Shown here: positions 38,141-46,497 of the stretch, in pieces
How the letters are laid out: each line of letters opens with the position of its first letter
How positions within the stretch are numbered: position 1 is the stretch's first letter
Assembly: GCA_963811635.1 (NCBI GenBank)
Contig: CAWESB010000011.1
Coordinates: 1-64,000, forward strand
Length of the DNA stretch: 64,000 bases
Direction of reading: 5' to 3'
From: JAIBJN01 sp963811635
GTDB lineage: Bacteria > Actinomycetota > Thermoleophilia > Gaiellales > Gaiellaceae
Position numbers and translations under genes: made by a program
Notes under the pieces: model-generated
The model's database searches: none
The model's input: the letters and a program-made list of their open reading frames with translations, nothing else
Told to the model about the DNA's origin: nothing

Positions 38141-39719
38141 GAGCCATGTGCGCGTCGAACGTCCCGAACTCGTCGCGCAGGGCATTGCAGATCTCGCCCA
38201 CCGTCGCGTTGGCGCCGAGGGCCCCGCGGATGGGGACGAGCAGGTTCGCGTCGCCGCGCGCTGCCTCCCGCACCCTGTCCAGCGCGACCTCGGCCGCAGC
38301 CGCGTCGCGCTCCGCCCGCACCTGCCGCGTGCGCTCGACCTGACGGCGCTCCGCCTCGGGGTCGAGGCGGTGCAGCTCCATCCCCTCCTCGTCGTCCTCG
38401 GCGAAGCGGTTGACGCCGACGACGACGCGCTCGCCGGCCTCGACCTGGCGCTCGAACTCGTACGCGGCCTCCTCGATCTCGTGCTGGGTGAAGCCCTGCT
38501 CGACCGCCCGGACGGCGCCGCCGAGCTCGTCGATCCGGGCGATCAGCTCGAGCGCCCGCTCCTCCAGCTCGGTCGTGAGCGACTCGATGAAGTAGGAGCC
38601 GGCAAACGGGTCGGCCGTGTCCGTGCCCCCGGCCTCGTGCTGGAGGATCTGCTGCGTGCGCAGCGCGACGCGCGCGCTCCGCTCGGTCGGGAGCGCGAGG
38701 GCCTCGTCGAAGGCGTTCGTGTGGATCGACTGCGCCCCGCCGCAGACCGCCGACAGCGCCTGGACGGTGACCCGGGCGACGTTGTTCTCCGGCTGCTGCG
38801 CCGTCAGGGTCGACCCGCCCGTCTGCGCGTGGAAACGGAGCGCCTGCGCCTTCGGGTTCGTGGCGCCGAAGCGGTCGCGCATGATCGCCGCCCACAGCCG
38901 CCGGGCCGCCCGGAACTTCGCCACCTCCTGGAAGAAGTGGTTGTGGGCGTTGAAGAAGAAGGAGAGCCGCTCGCCGAACTCGTCCGGCGAGAGGCCGGCC
39001 GCGACCGCGGCCTCGCCGTAAGCGATCCCGTGGGCCAGGGTGAACGCCAGCTCCTGCACGGCCGTCGACCCCGCCTCGCGGATGTGGTAGCCCGAGATGG
39101 AGATCGTGTTCCAGCGCGGCAACCGCTCGTGGCAGTACGCGAACAGATCGGTCGTCAGCCGCATCGAGGGACGGGGCGGGAAGATGTAGTTCCCCCGCGC
39201 GACGTACTCCTTGAGGATGTCGTTCTGCACCGTGCCGCGCAGGCGGTCGCCCGGGATTCCCTGCTTCTCGGCCACGAGCTCGTAGAGGACGAGCAGCAAT
39301 GCGGCGGGAGCGTTGATCGTCATCGACGTGGAGACCTCGCCGAGCGGGATCCCGTCGAAGAGGATCTCCATGTCGGCGAGCGAGTCGATCGCGACACCCG
39401 TGCGCCCGACCTCGCCGGCCGCTCGGGCGTCGTCCGAGTCGTACCCGAGCTGCGTCGGCAGGTCGAACGCGACCGAGAGCCCGGTCTGCCCCTGCTCGAG
39501 CAGGTAGCGGAAGCGCTGGTTCGTCTCCTCGGCCGAGGCGAAGCCGGCGTACTGCCGGATCGTCCACGGCCGCCCGCGGTACATGTCCTCGTACGGGCCC
39601 CGCGTGAAGGGAAACCGGCCCGGAAGCTCGGGCGCCAGCCCCTGGACATCCTCCTCCGTGTAGACCGGCTTGACCTCGATGCCCGAGTCGGTCTCACGAC
39701 GGTCCTCAGGCGTGGCCAT
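38136..39719 (-). CDS. Methylmalonyl-CoA mutase, large (alpha/catalytic) subunit
   Basis: 527 residues, the TIM-barrel catalytic part of an acyl-CoA mutase. Family marks: Tyr-Arg-Gly-Arg-Pro-Trp-Thr-Ile-Arg-Gln-Tyr-Ala-Gly-Phe, Leu-Ser-Val-Ala-Phe-Asp-Leu-Pro-Thr-Gln, Gly-Thr-Val-Gln-Asn-Asp-Ile-Leu-Lys-Glu, Ile-Ser-Ile-Ser-Gly-Tyr-His-Ile-Arg-Glu-Ala-Gly. There is no C-terminal B12-binding domain, so a separate small subunit must exist outside this window. It converts methylmalonyl-CoA to succinyl-CoA. The Tyr-Arg-Gly-Arg element is usual for methylmalonyl-CoA, but isobutyryl- and related mutases are close in sequence. TAGGAT lies 6 nt before the ATG. The stop lies in the PadR operator. Confidence 0.88.
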   Translation of the reverse strand: MATPEDRRETDSGIEVKPVYTEEDVQGLAPELPGRFPFTRGPYEDMYRGRPWTIRQYAGFASAEETNQRFRYLLEQGQTGLSVAFDLPTQLGYDSDDARAAGEVGRTGVAIDSLADMEILFDGIPLGEVSTSMTINAPAALLLVLYELVAEKQGIPGDRLRGTVQNDILKEYVARGNYIFPPRPSMRLTTDLFAYCHERLPRWNTISISGYHIREAGSTAVQELAFTLAHGIAYGEAAVAAGLSPDEFGERLSFFFNAHNHFFQEVAKFRAARRLWAAIMRDRFGATNPKAQALRFHAQTGGSTLTAQQPENNVARVTVQALSAVCGGAQSIHTNAFDEALALPTERSARVALRTQQILQHEAGGTDTADPFAGSYFIESLTTELEERALELIARIDELGGAVRAVEQGFTQHEIEEAAYEFERQVEAGERVVVGVNRFAEDDEEGMELHRLDPEAERRQVERTRQVRAERDAAAAEVALDRVREAARGDANLLVPIRGALGANATVGEICNALRDEFGTFDAHMAP

Positions 39720-39725
39720 GCGCTG

Positions 39726-39731
39726 ATCCTA
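39726..39731 (-). promoter_or_regulatory. Leaderless-type -10 box for the mutase
   Basis: TAGGAT on the minus strand is 6 nt before ATG 39719. It suggests initiation at the start codon. No -35 seen. Confidence 0.45.
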
Positions 39732-39777
39732 CTTCCGGGGGATGCCAGGGACTCGCCGCCGGGTCGATGCAGTGAGC

Positions 39778-41112
39778 ATGGACGAAGGCGGCGACCTGCG
39801 GCTGTCCGAGGTCCTCGCCGCGCTCTCCTACGCTCTCGACATCACCGAGGGCCAGCCGGCGGGACACGCCGTGCGCACGTGCCTGATCGGCATGCGCCTC
39901 GCCGAGGAGGTCGGGCTCGAGATCGACGATCGCGCCGCGCTCTTCTACGCCCTCCTGCTCAAGGACGCCGGCTGCTCCTCGAACGCGGCCAAGATCTCCT
40001 CCCTCTTCGGCGCCGACGACCTCACCGCCAAGCGCAACGTGAAGACGGTCAACCACTCCTACCTGCCGGAGGCGCTCGGCTACGTCCTCCGAAACGCCAG
40101 CAACAGGCGCGACCTCGTGCGGGTGCTCCGAGCGGGCCCCAAGACCGCCGGCCAGATGATCGCGATCCGCTGCGAACGGGGAGCCGAGATCGCCCGCATG
40201 CTCGACATGCCGGAAGAGACGGCAGCGGCCATCCGGGCGCTGGACGAGCACTGGGACGGCAAGGGGCACCCGGACGGGCTCTCCGGCGAGGAGATCCCCC
40301 TCCTGGGCCGCATCATCTGCCTTGCCCAGACGGCCGAGGTCTTCTTCGCCTCCTTCGGCAGCGACGCCGCCGTGGACATGGCGCTCGAGCGCACCGGACG
40401 GTGGTTCGATCCCACTCTCGTTCGCGTGCTCGCGTCGCTCCGCGAGGATGACCGCTTCTGGGCCTCGCTCGGCCCGGGCGCCCGCTCGAGCGTCGCCGAG
40501 CTCGAGCCCGAGGACCGGCTCGTGCTGGCCGACGAGGCCCGCCTCGACCGGGTCGCCGAGGCGTTCGCCAGGGTGATCGACGCGAAGTCGCCGTACACGT
40601 ACCGCCACTCCGAGCGGGTCGCCGAGATCGCCGTCTCGACCGCAGGCGCGCTCGGCTTCATCCCGTCCGCGCTGCGCGATCTGCGCCGGGCCGCGCTCCT
40701 GCATGACATCGGCAAGCTCGGCGTTTCGAACCGTGTCCTCGACAAGCCCGGCAAGCTGACGGACAAGGAGTTCGCGGCAATCCGCCGCCACCCGGAGTGG
40801 ACCGAGCAGATCCTCCGGCGCGTGTCGCGCTTCGACGAGATCGCGTCGGTCGCCGCCGCCCACCACGAGAAGCTCGACGGCTCCGGCTACCACCGCGGCC
40901 TCCGCGGCGACGTCCTCGGCCGCAGTGCCCGCATCCTCGCGGTCGCCGACATCTTCGAGGCGATGACCGCCGAGCGCCCGTACCGGGACGCAATCCCGGT
41001 CGAGCAGGCGCTCGACCTCATGCACGAGGACGTCGGCGCGAAGCTCTGCCCGGACGCGTTCGCCGCGCTGACGAGCGCGCTCGCGGCCGAGCCGCAGCGC
41101 CTCGCCGCCTAA
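39778..41112 (+). CDS. HD-GYP protein with two HD-like domains
   Basis: 444 residues without a membrane domain. The C-terminal HD-GYP (about 260-444) has Leu-Leu-His-Asp-Ile-Gly-Lys-Leu near residue 308 and His-His-Glu-Lys-Leu-Asp-Gly-Ser-Gly-Tyr near 367. The N-terminal half is HD-GYP-like but degenerate: the HD pair is replaced (Leu-Leu-Lys-Asp-Ala-Gly-Cys near 62), while Glu-His-Trp-Asp-Gly-Lys-Gly-His-Pro-Asp-Gly remains near 157. A c-di-GMP or other phosphodiesterase with a regulatory first domain is likely. ATG 39778 chosen; a GTG at 39772 is an alternative. It ends at the promoter for moaD-moaE. Confidence 0.85.
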   Translation: MDEGGDLRLSEVLAALSYALDITEGQPAGHAVRTCLIGMRLAEEVGLEIDDRAALFYALLLKDAGCSSNAAKISSLFGADDLTAKRNVKTVNHSYLPEALGYVLRNASNRRDLVRVLRAGPKTAGQMIAIRCERGAEIARMLDMPEETAAAIRALDEHWDGKGHPDGLSGEEIPLLGRIICLAQTAEVFFASFGSDAAVDMALERTGRWFDPTLVRVLASLREDDRFWASLGPGARSSVAELEPEDRLVLADEARLDRVAEAFARVIDAKSPYTYRHSERVAEIAVSTAGALGFIPSALRDLRRAALLHDIGKLGVSNRVLDKPGKLTDKEFAAIRRHPEWTEQILRRVSRFDEIASVAAAHHEKLDGSGYHRGLRGDVLGRSARILAVADIFEAMTAERPYRDAIPVEQALDLMHEDVGAKLCPDAFAALTSALAAEPQRLAA

Positions 41113-41115
41113 TCT
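41110..41115 (+). promoter_or_regulatory. Leaderless-type -10 box for the moaD-moaE fusion
   Basis: TAATCT begins at the HD-GYP stop codon TAA (41110-41112) and ends 6 nt before ATG 41122. Transcription from the start codon is inferred. Confidence 0.5.
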
Positions 41116-41121
41116 GTCGGC

Positions 41122-41760
41122 ATGAGGATCCGCGTCCGGCTCTTCGCGGGCCTGCGCGAGCAGGCCGGCGGCGGAGAGCGCGAGCTCGAACTGCCGAGGG
41201 GCTCCCGTCTCGCCGACGTCTGGGCGCCGCTCGGCCTGGGCGACGAGCCCGAGGGGCTCCTCTACGCGGTCAACAAGGACTACGCGACCTCCGAGCGGCT
41301 GCTCGCCGACGGCGACGAGGTCGCAGTGATCCCGCCGGTCTCGGGCGGCGAGTTCCGGCTCACCGCGGATCCGATCGACGTTGGCGCTGTGATCGCCGCC
41401 GTCGCCGACGAGCGGGCGGGCGCGATCGCGACCTTCCTGGGCACGACGCGGGTCGAGTCGCGCGGCCGGGCCGTCAACCACCTCGACTACGAGGCCTACG
41501 AAGGCATGGCCGAGAAGGTCATGGCCGAGATCGCCGATGGGCTCACCGCCCGCTACGACCTCTGCAAGATCGCGATCACGCACCGGATCGGGCGCGTCGG
41601 CATCGGTGAGACCAGCGTCGCCATCGCCGTCTCCGCGCCCCACCGCGACCACGCCCTCGCCGCCTGCAAGGAGGCGATCGACAGGCTCAAGGTCGACGTC
41701 CCCCTCTGGAAGAAGGAGGTCTACGAGGGCGGCGAGGAGTGGATCGGGCGCGGCTCCTGA
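41122..41760 (+). CDS. moaX: MoaD-MoaE fusion, molybdopterin synthase
   Basis: 212 residues in two domains. Residues 1-78 are a ubiquitin-like MoaD, ending in the Ile-Pro-Pro-Val-Ser-Gly-Gly that must be a free C-terminal Gly-Gly in a working sulfur carrier. Residues about 82-212 are MoaE with Gly-Ala-Ile-Ala-Thr-Phe-Leu-Gly-Thr-Thr-Arg, His-Arg-Ile-Gly and the active-site Pro-Leu-Trp-Lys-Lys-Glu. It converts cPMP to molybdopterin. Since the Gly-Gly is internal (residues 76-77, then Glu-Phe), the fusion must be cleaved or act differently, as reported for the Mycobacterium tuberculosis MoaX fusion. Other Moa genes are not in this window. Confidence 0.9.
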   Translation: MRIRVRLFAGLREQAGGGERELELPRGSRLADVWAPLGLGDEPEGLLYAVNKDYATSERLLADGDEVAVIPPVSGGEFRLTADPIDVGAVIAAVADERAGAIATFLGTTRVESRGRAVNHLDYEAYEGMAEKVMAEIADGLTARYDLCKIAITHRIGRVGIGETSVAIAVSAPHRDHALAACKEAIDRLKVDVPLWKKEVYEGGEEWIGRGS

Positions 41761-41878
41761 CAAGAAGCTTCCGCCGTCCTACCTTCATTGCCGTCTTCCC
41801 TCGATCAGTGGTACACCGACCTGACGAGCGGCGCCGGACCTCCCTCGGCCACAGGGCAGACATTCGGAGGCTCCTAGC

Positions 41879-41884
41879 TACGAT
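41879..41884 (+). promoter_or_regulatory. Leaderless-type -10 box for the M50 protease
   Basis: TACGAT ends 6 nt before GTG 41891. Inferred to position transcription at the start codon, like the other TANNNT-N6 boxes in the window. Confidence 0.45.
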
Positions 41885-41890
41885 GAGTCG

Positions 41891-42760
41891 GTGAGCAGCC
41901 TCACGCCCCAGCAGGAGCCGGAGACCCGGCACTACGAGCCGGATCCGCCGGACGGCGAGTACCCCTACCGGGACTACGAGCCGATCCACCCACGCGGACG
42001 ACTGCGCGAGCTGGGGCGGAAGCTCTGGGCGCCGATCGCCGCGGTCGGCTTGCTCATCTTCAAGTTCAAGGCGCTCGTGCTCGCGCTGTTCAAGTTCAAG
42101 CTCTTCGTCACATCGGGGTCGATGCTCGTCTCGATCGCCGCGTACTCGTGGATCTGGGGCTGGCGCTTCGCGGTCGGGTTCGTGGTCTTGCTGCTCGTCC
42201 ACGAGCTGGGACACGTGCTCGAGCTGCGCCGGCAGGGGATCCCGGCCTCCGCGCCCCTGTTCATCCCCTTCCTCGGCGCGGTCGTCGGGCTGAAGAAGCT
42301 TCCTCCCGACGTGTGGCGGGAGGCCCAGGTGGCGCTCGCGGGCCCGATCCTCGGCAGCCTCGGCGCGCTCGCCTTCTGGATCGCCGGCGAGGCGACCGGC
42401 TCGGATCTCCTCGTCGCTTTGGCGTTCACCGGCTTCTTCCTCAATCTCTTCAACCTGCTGCCCGTGACCCCGCTCGACGGCGGCCGGGCCGTCGCCGCCC
42501 TCCATCCGGCGCTCTGGGCAGTCGGCCTGGTACTGCTGCTCGGGCTCACCATCGCCAGCCCGAACCCGATCCTCATCCTCGTCCTCATCGTGGGCGGCAT
42601 CGAGGTCTGGAACCGGTGGCGGGACCGGAACAAGCCCGGCGTGGTCGGCTACTACGCCATCCAGCCGTGGCAGCGCGCCGTCGTCGCAGTCACCTACATC
42701 GGGCTGGTCGCGCTGCTCGCGGTCGCGATGAGCGCGACACACATCGAGCGCACGTTCTGA
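41891..42760 (+). CDS. M50-family membrane metallopeptidase
   Basis: 289 residues with five to seven membrane helices. Zinc motif His-Glu-Leu-Gly-His (about residues 107-111) and the third ligand Asp in Leu-Asp-Gly-Gly-Arg (near 197). The middle has an extended loop. It is the site-2-protease/SpoIVFB-like type, cutting within or close to membranes. A hydrophilic N-terminal region of about 50 residues precedes the helices. GTG 41891 chosen because of the TACGAT box 6 nt upstream. It overlaps the following LOG-family gene by 1 bp. The substrate is not evident. Confidence 0.85.
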   Translation: MSSLTPQQEPETRHYEPDPPDGEYPYRDYEPIHPRGRLRELGRKLWAPIAAVGLLIFKFKALVLALFKFKLFVTSGSMLVSIAAYSWIWGWRFAVGFVVLLLVHELGHVLELRRQGIPASAPLFIPFLGAVVGLKKLPPDVWREAQVALAGPILGSLGALAFWIAGEATGSDLLVALAFTGFFLNLFNLLPVTPLDGGRAVAALHPALWAVGLVLLLGLTIASPNPILILVLIVGGIEVWNRWRDRNKPGVVGYYAIQPWQRAVVAVTYIGLVALLAVAMSATHIERTF

Positions 42761-43470
42761 TGCCCCCGCACGACGACGACCGGCTCATCCTGGAGAGCTC
42801 GGAGGGCGCACAGCTCCTCCACGCGCGGCGGATCGGAGACGAGTTCCTCGTCGGGTTCGACACCGTCGCCAAGCTGCCGAAGCCGGCGGTGACGATCTTC
42901 GGCTCCGCGCGCGTGCACGAGGGTCATCCGGCCTACGAGGAGGCGCGGGACGTCGGCCGCCGCTTCGGGGAAGCCCGGTTCACGGTCGTGACCGGCGGCG
43001 GCCCCGGGGTGATGGAGGCCGCGAACCGCGGCGCGAGGGAGGGTGGCGGCACGTCGGTCGGGTTCAACATCGTGCTCCCGCACGAGCAGAGCTCGAACCC
43101 GTACCTGGACGTGTCGCTCGTCTTCGACCACTTCTACGTGCGCAAGACGATGTTCGTGAAGGCGGCGGAAGGGTTCGTGATCTTCCCGGGCGGCTTCGGC
43201 ACCCTCGACGAGCTCTTCGAGGCGCTGACGCTGATCCAGACCGGCAAGATCCTCGACTTCCCGGTCGTCCTCTTCGACTCCGAGTACTGGCAGGGCCTGC
43301 TCGACTGGATCCGGAAGCCGCTGCTCACGGACGGGATGATCTCGCCGGAGGACTGGGACAACCTCCACGTCACCGACGATCCCGAAGAGGCGGTGCGCCT
43401 CGTCGTCGCCGGCTACGAGCGCCGCTCCACCCCGACTAAGGCCGAGCCCGCGAAGGCCGACGCGCACTGA
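42760..43470 (+). CDS. LOG-family/TIGR00730 Rossmann-fold protein
   Basis: 236 residues. The family signatures are Val-Val-Thr-Gly-Gly-Gly-Pro-Gly-Val-Met-Glu-Ala-Ala-Asn-Arg-Gly-Ala and Phe-Pro-Gly-Gly-Phe-Gly-Thr-Leu-Asp-Glu-Leu, the PGGxGTxxE of cytokinin-activating LOG and related nucleotide 5'-monophosphate phosphoribohydrolases. The N-terminal 40 residues are extra. Likely cuts nucleoside monophosphates to base and ribose phosphate, although substrates vary. It overlaps the M50 gene (TGATG) and ends at a terminator hairpin, so it is the last gene of this unit. Confidence 0.88.
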   Translation: MPPHDDDRLILESSEGAQLLHARRIGDEFLVGFDTVAKLPKPAVTIFGSARVHEGHPAYEEARDVGRRFGEARFTVVTGGGPGVMEAANRGAREGGGTSVGFNIVLPHEQSSNPYLDVSLVFDHFYVRKTMFVKAAEGFVIFPGGFGTLDELFEALTLIQTGKILDFPVVLFDSEYWQGLLDWIRKPLLTDGMISPEDWDNLHVTDDPEEAVRLVVAGYERRSTPTKAEPAKADAH

Positions 43471-43496
43471 GAAGGGGCCGCGCCTGCGGCCCCTTC
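43471..43496. terminator. Strong hairpin after the LOG-family gene
   Basis: GAAGGGGCCGC (43471-43481), loop GCCT, GCGGCCCCTTC (43486-43496): 11-bp perfect stem directly after the stop codon and between convergent genes, so it may serve both. No long T-run on either side. Confidence 0.7.
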
Positions 43497-43524
43497 CGAG
43501 CTTCCTCAGGACTGCGCAGGCCGG

Positions 43525-43992
43525 CTAGCGGACGCGCTCGCCCTGGTCGACCTCACCGCGCCAGGCCCCAGTCTCGCCGCCGCGGCTCTCGATCAGATCC
43601 TTGAAGCGCTCGAGGTCGCCCTTCACGCGCCGGCTGTCCAGGCCCAGCGCGCTCCCGATCTGCTCCACCAGGCCCGCGGTCGCGTGCTCCATCTGCACGG
43701 TCACGCGGGTCCCGTCCTCCCCGAGGCGGTGGAAGGTGACCACTCCTGCGTTCCTGTGACCGTCGAGCGCTCTCCAGGCAACACGCTCGTCGGGACGCTG
43801 CTCGGTGATCTCTGCCGTCCAGGCATGCTGCTTGCCGCCGGCGTCGGCGACCCAGTGGAGATGCGTGTCGTCGATCTGGTCCACGGACTGGACGCCGTCC
43901 ATGAACTCGGGGAACTCCTCGAACTGGGTCCACTGGTTGTACGCGGTGCGCACGGGCACCTCGACGTCGATGGACTCGGTGATGGTGGCCAT
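43525..43992 (-). CDS. SRPBCC protein, COQ10/cyclase-like
   Basis: 155 residues. The start is firm: GAGGAGGAAT just before ATG. N-terminus Thr-Glu-Ser-Ile-Asp-Val-Glu-Val-Pro-Val-Arg-Thr-Ala-Tyr-Asn-Gln-Trp-Thr-Gln-Phe-Glu, then Phe-Pro-Glu-Phe-Met, the pattern of the COQ10/aromatic cyclase group of helix-grip folds. Ligand likely hydrophobic; quinone chaperone role possible but not proven. The C-terminus ends in an Arg/Glu-rich tail. It has its own transcription unit between the LOG terminator and bioY. Small TANNNT-like sequence lies in the AATACG upstream, but the Shine-Dalgarno argues for a leadered mRNA. Confidence 0.8.
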   Translation of the reverse strand: MATITESIDVEVPVRTAYNQWTQFEEFPEFMDGVQSVDQIDDTHLHWVADAGGKQHAWTAEITEQRPDERVAWRALDGHRNAGVVTFHRLGEDGTRVTVQMEHATAGLVEQIGSALGLDSRRVKGDLERFKDLIESRGGETGAWRGEVDQGERVR

Positions 43993-44052
43993 TGATTCCT
44001 CCTCGGATTCGCGTATTTGGCGCGTACCCGGGAGCCTTGGCCAAAAACGCGG

Positions 44053-44637
44053 CTACCCGCGGACGTGCTTGATCAGCTTCCACGCGGCCGGTAGCAGCGC
44101 TCCGGCGAGGTAGAGCTTGATCAGGTCCCCGACGACGAACGGGTAGAGGCCGGCTTCAAGCGTTCCCTCGAGATCGAGGTTCGCGACGTGGGCCAGCCAG
44201 GGCAGCCCGAACAGGTAGATGACGACGCTGCCGGAGAGCATCGCCGCCACCGCCGAGTTGAACCTGCGGTCCCACCGGCGTTGCGCCAGCCAGCCGGCCA
44301 GAGCGGCCGCGACGATGAAGCCGACGAGGTAGCCGCCGGTCGCGCCCTTGACGATCTCCCAGCCGCCGTCGCCTCCCGAGTAGACCGGGGCGCCGATCAG
44401 ACCGACCCCGAAGTAGAGGAGCAAGCTCGACGCTCCGAGCAGGGGCCCGAGCGAGGCGCCAACGAGCAGCACCGCGAACGTCTGGCCCGAGATAGGCACC
44501 GGCGTGAAGCTCAGCGGGATCTCGATCTGCGCGGCGAGCGAGACGAGCCCCGCTCCCGCGACCACGAGGAGGACGTCCGTGAGCAGCCCGGAGCGCGGGA
44601 AGACCGCCAGCCTGAGAGTCGCCGCCTGCGGGTTCAT
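44053..44637 (-). CDS. bioY: Biotin transporter S component
   Basis: 194 residues with six hydrophobic helices of the BioY/ECF-transporter S-component fold. Family marks: Gln-Ile-Glu-Ile-Pro-Leu-Ser-Phe-Thr-Pro-Val-Pro-Ile-Ser-Gly-Gln-Thr in the first loop, Gly-Ala-Thr-Gly-Gly-Tyr-Leu-Val-Gly and Gly-Asp-Leu-Ile-Lys-Leu-Tyr-Leu-Ala near the C-terminus. Takes up biotin, with or without the EcfAT module. That fits with the biotin-dependent carboxylase chains encoded at 19.4 and 35.1 kb. No BirA-binding sequence was identified upstream. Confidence 0.92.
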   Translation of the reverse strand: MNPQAATLRLAVFPRSGLLTDVLLVVAGAGLVSLAAQIEIPLSFTPVPISGQTFAVLLVGASLGPLLGASSLLLYFGVGLIGAPVYSGGDGGWEIVKGATGGYLVGFIVAAALAGWLAQRRWDRRFNSAVAAMLSGSVVIYLFGLPWLAHVANLDLEGTLEAGLYPFVVGDLIKLYLAGALLPAAWKLIKHVRG

Positions 44638-44658
44638 CGCGGGCGGGACTCTAGCGGA

Positions 44659-46458
44659 CTACGCCGACGAGGGAAGGTAGAAATAGTCGCCGGGCGGAGT
44701 GCGGCCCGGCCCGTAGATCGCCGTCGGGTTCTCGGGCTTGTAGCGCGTGAAGAAGTCGTCCTCGCGCAGGAGCTTTCCGCGCTCGTAGACCTTGCGGTGA
44801 ACGTTCACGTCGAAGCCGGGCCCGCCGGCCGCGGTCTTGGTGATCGACCTCGGCGGCGCGCCGGGATCGACCGCGTACTGGAGCTCGGGCTGCGTGTAGT
44901 CCGTCGGCTCGCTCGTCGTCGACTCGACGCGGCGTCCCTGCTTCGTTCCGTAGAACGTCACCGTGAAGGTCGCGTCCGTGTAGCTGACTTTGATCAGGAT
45001 CGCGTGCTTGAGGTCGTTCCGGAAGACGAACTCGGGCCCGCCCCAGGAGACCGTCGCGTCGCGACCCATCGGGTAGTGGCTGATGTAGAAGGAGTGGTTC
45101 GTCCGCGCGAGGATCGGGAGGCCGGCCTCGAAGGCGGCGTTGAAGATCGTCGTCGCGGTCTGGCAGACGCCGCCGCCGATGGAGGGGATCAGCACCCCGC
45201 CCCAGATCATCTGACCCTCGCGGAAGCCCCGCTCGACCGTCCTCGGGCCGATCTCCTTGTTGTAGGAGAAGGTCTGACCCGGCTCGACGATCGTCCCGTC
45301 GAGATAGTCGCCGAGCAGATGCACGTTCCAGATCCGGTTGGCCGAGGACGCACCCATGTCGGTCGTGAAGGTCGAGATCTGCTGCTTGATGCCGAGCGCC
45401 TTCGCCTCACCGGTGGTCAGGTCGGCCGCGAGCGACGTGAGTCCGATGACGGCGATGCGCCGTCCAGGCTCGAGGCCGCCGGAGAGCACCGCCCGCTCGG
45501 CCTTCGAGGTGTCGAGCGTCGTTCCCGGCTTCGAGCGCACGACCCTGGCCCGCGTGCCGACGATCCGGAAGGTGGCGTCGACGGGGTCGCGGAGCGTCGT
45601 CTTCACCATCGGCAGGAGCTCCGTCCGCAGCCCCTCCTGGTTCAGGGCGATCTCGTATGTGCCGCCCGCGGGCCGGAAGCGGACCAGCTCGGCGAGGTCC
45701 GCCCGCGTAAGCACGCCGACACGCTTCTTCTTCAGCTGGATCCTGACGGGTGCGGCCACCAGGGTCTGAGCGCGCAGGGCGACGGCCTCGGCCTCCTCCG
45801 TCGTGATCGACGGGGCGACGGTCTCGACGTTCGCGGTCAGCCGGCTCGTGCCGCCGAGGGCGGCGGCCTCGACCGAGTCCAGCAGCGGCTCGACCTGGAC
45901 GGCATCGCCGCTCGTGCCCGGCGTCACCGTGACGGTCTCGCCGGTCATGCCCAGACGCGCGTTCACGGGCCGCTGCGTCAGCTCGCGGAGCCGCTCCGCG
46001 ATCGCGCGGCGCTCGGCGGGCATGACGTCGAGCACCGGCTCGACCTCCTGCGAGAAGGCGAACGGGGCCACGAGCGCGCCGAAGCGGGAAAGGACCGACC
46101 CCCGGCCGGCCTGGTAGGCGCGCTCCACAGTCGCGGCCACGTCGAGCGACCACGTCTTCCCGGGCCTGACCACCATCGTGTGCCCGTCGACCGAGACGCG
46201 GACCGGCGCGTTGAGCTTGGGCCCGAGCTCGGCCTGCAGGCGCGCCTGCGCGTCCTCGCGGGACAGGCCTCCGAGGTCGATCCCGGCGACGGAGACGCCC
46301 GGGAGCACCGCATCCCGCACCGAGTAGGCGCGCACGAAGAGCGTCGTTCCCACGGCCATCACGAGCAGTGCGACGACGAGCGCGACGGTCACCGCACGGC
46401 TCCGCCGGCGACGTCGGAGCGCGCGTGTGGGCCTGGCAACGATCTCGGCCATGGCCAA
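44659..46458 (-). CDS. VanW-family protein with peptidoglycan-binding domains
   Basis: 599 residues. An Arg-rich N-terminus precedes one membrane helix (about 20-45), then two repeat-type domains of the PG_binding_4 kind (about 60-340, Gly-Gly-Leu-Ser-Arg-Glu-Asp-Ala-Gln-Ala-Arg-Leu) and a VanW domain (about 380-520) with Ser-Phe-Asn... replaced by Thr-Phe-Ser-Tyr-Asn-Lys-Glu-Ile-Gly-Pro-Arg-Thr and Gly-Gly-Gly-Val-Cys-Gln-Thr-Ala-Thr. The C-terminal region is G5-like. Function unknown, generally linked to the envelope. The start may be TTG 46458 or ATG 46452. Divergent from selA with 39 bp between. Confidence 0.85.
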   Translation of the reverse strand: MAMAEIVARPTRALRRRRRSRAVTVALVVALLVMAVGTTLFVRAYSVRDAVLPGVSVAGIDLGGLSREDAQARLQAELGPKLNAPVRVSVDGHTMVVRPGKTWSLDVAATVERAYQAGRGSVLSRFGALVAPFAFSQEVEPVLDVMPAERRAIAERLRELTQRPVNARLGMTGETVTVTPGTSGDAVQVEPLLDSVEAAALGGTSRLTANVETVAPSITTEEAEAVALRAQTLVAAPVRIQLKKKRVGVLTRADLAELVRFRPAGGTYEIALNQEGLRTELLPMVKTTLRDPVDATFRIVGTRARVVRSKPGTTLDTSKAERAVLSGGLEPGRRIAVIGLTSLAADLTTGEAKALGIKQQISTFTTDMGASSANRIWNVHLLGDYLDGTIVEPGQTFSYNKEIGPRTVERGFREGQMIWGGVLIPSIGGGVCQTATTIFNAAFEAGLPILARTNHSFYISHYPMGRDATVSWGGPEFVFRNDLKHAILIKVSYTDATFTVTFYGTKQGRRVESTTSEPTDYTQPELQYAVDPGAPPRSITKTAAGGPGFDVNVHRKVYERGKLLREDDFFTRYKPENPTAIYGPGRTPPGDYFYLPSSA

Positions 46459-46497
46459 GGAGGTTAGCGAGAAACGCGGTCACTATCATGAGCGCCC

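Noticed and set aside
43471..43496. Rho-independent terminator with T-run
   Set aside because: Stem is strong but no T-run follows on either strand, so only a hairpin terminator was called.
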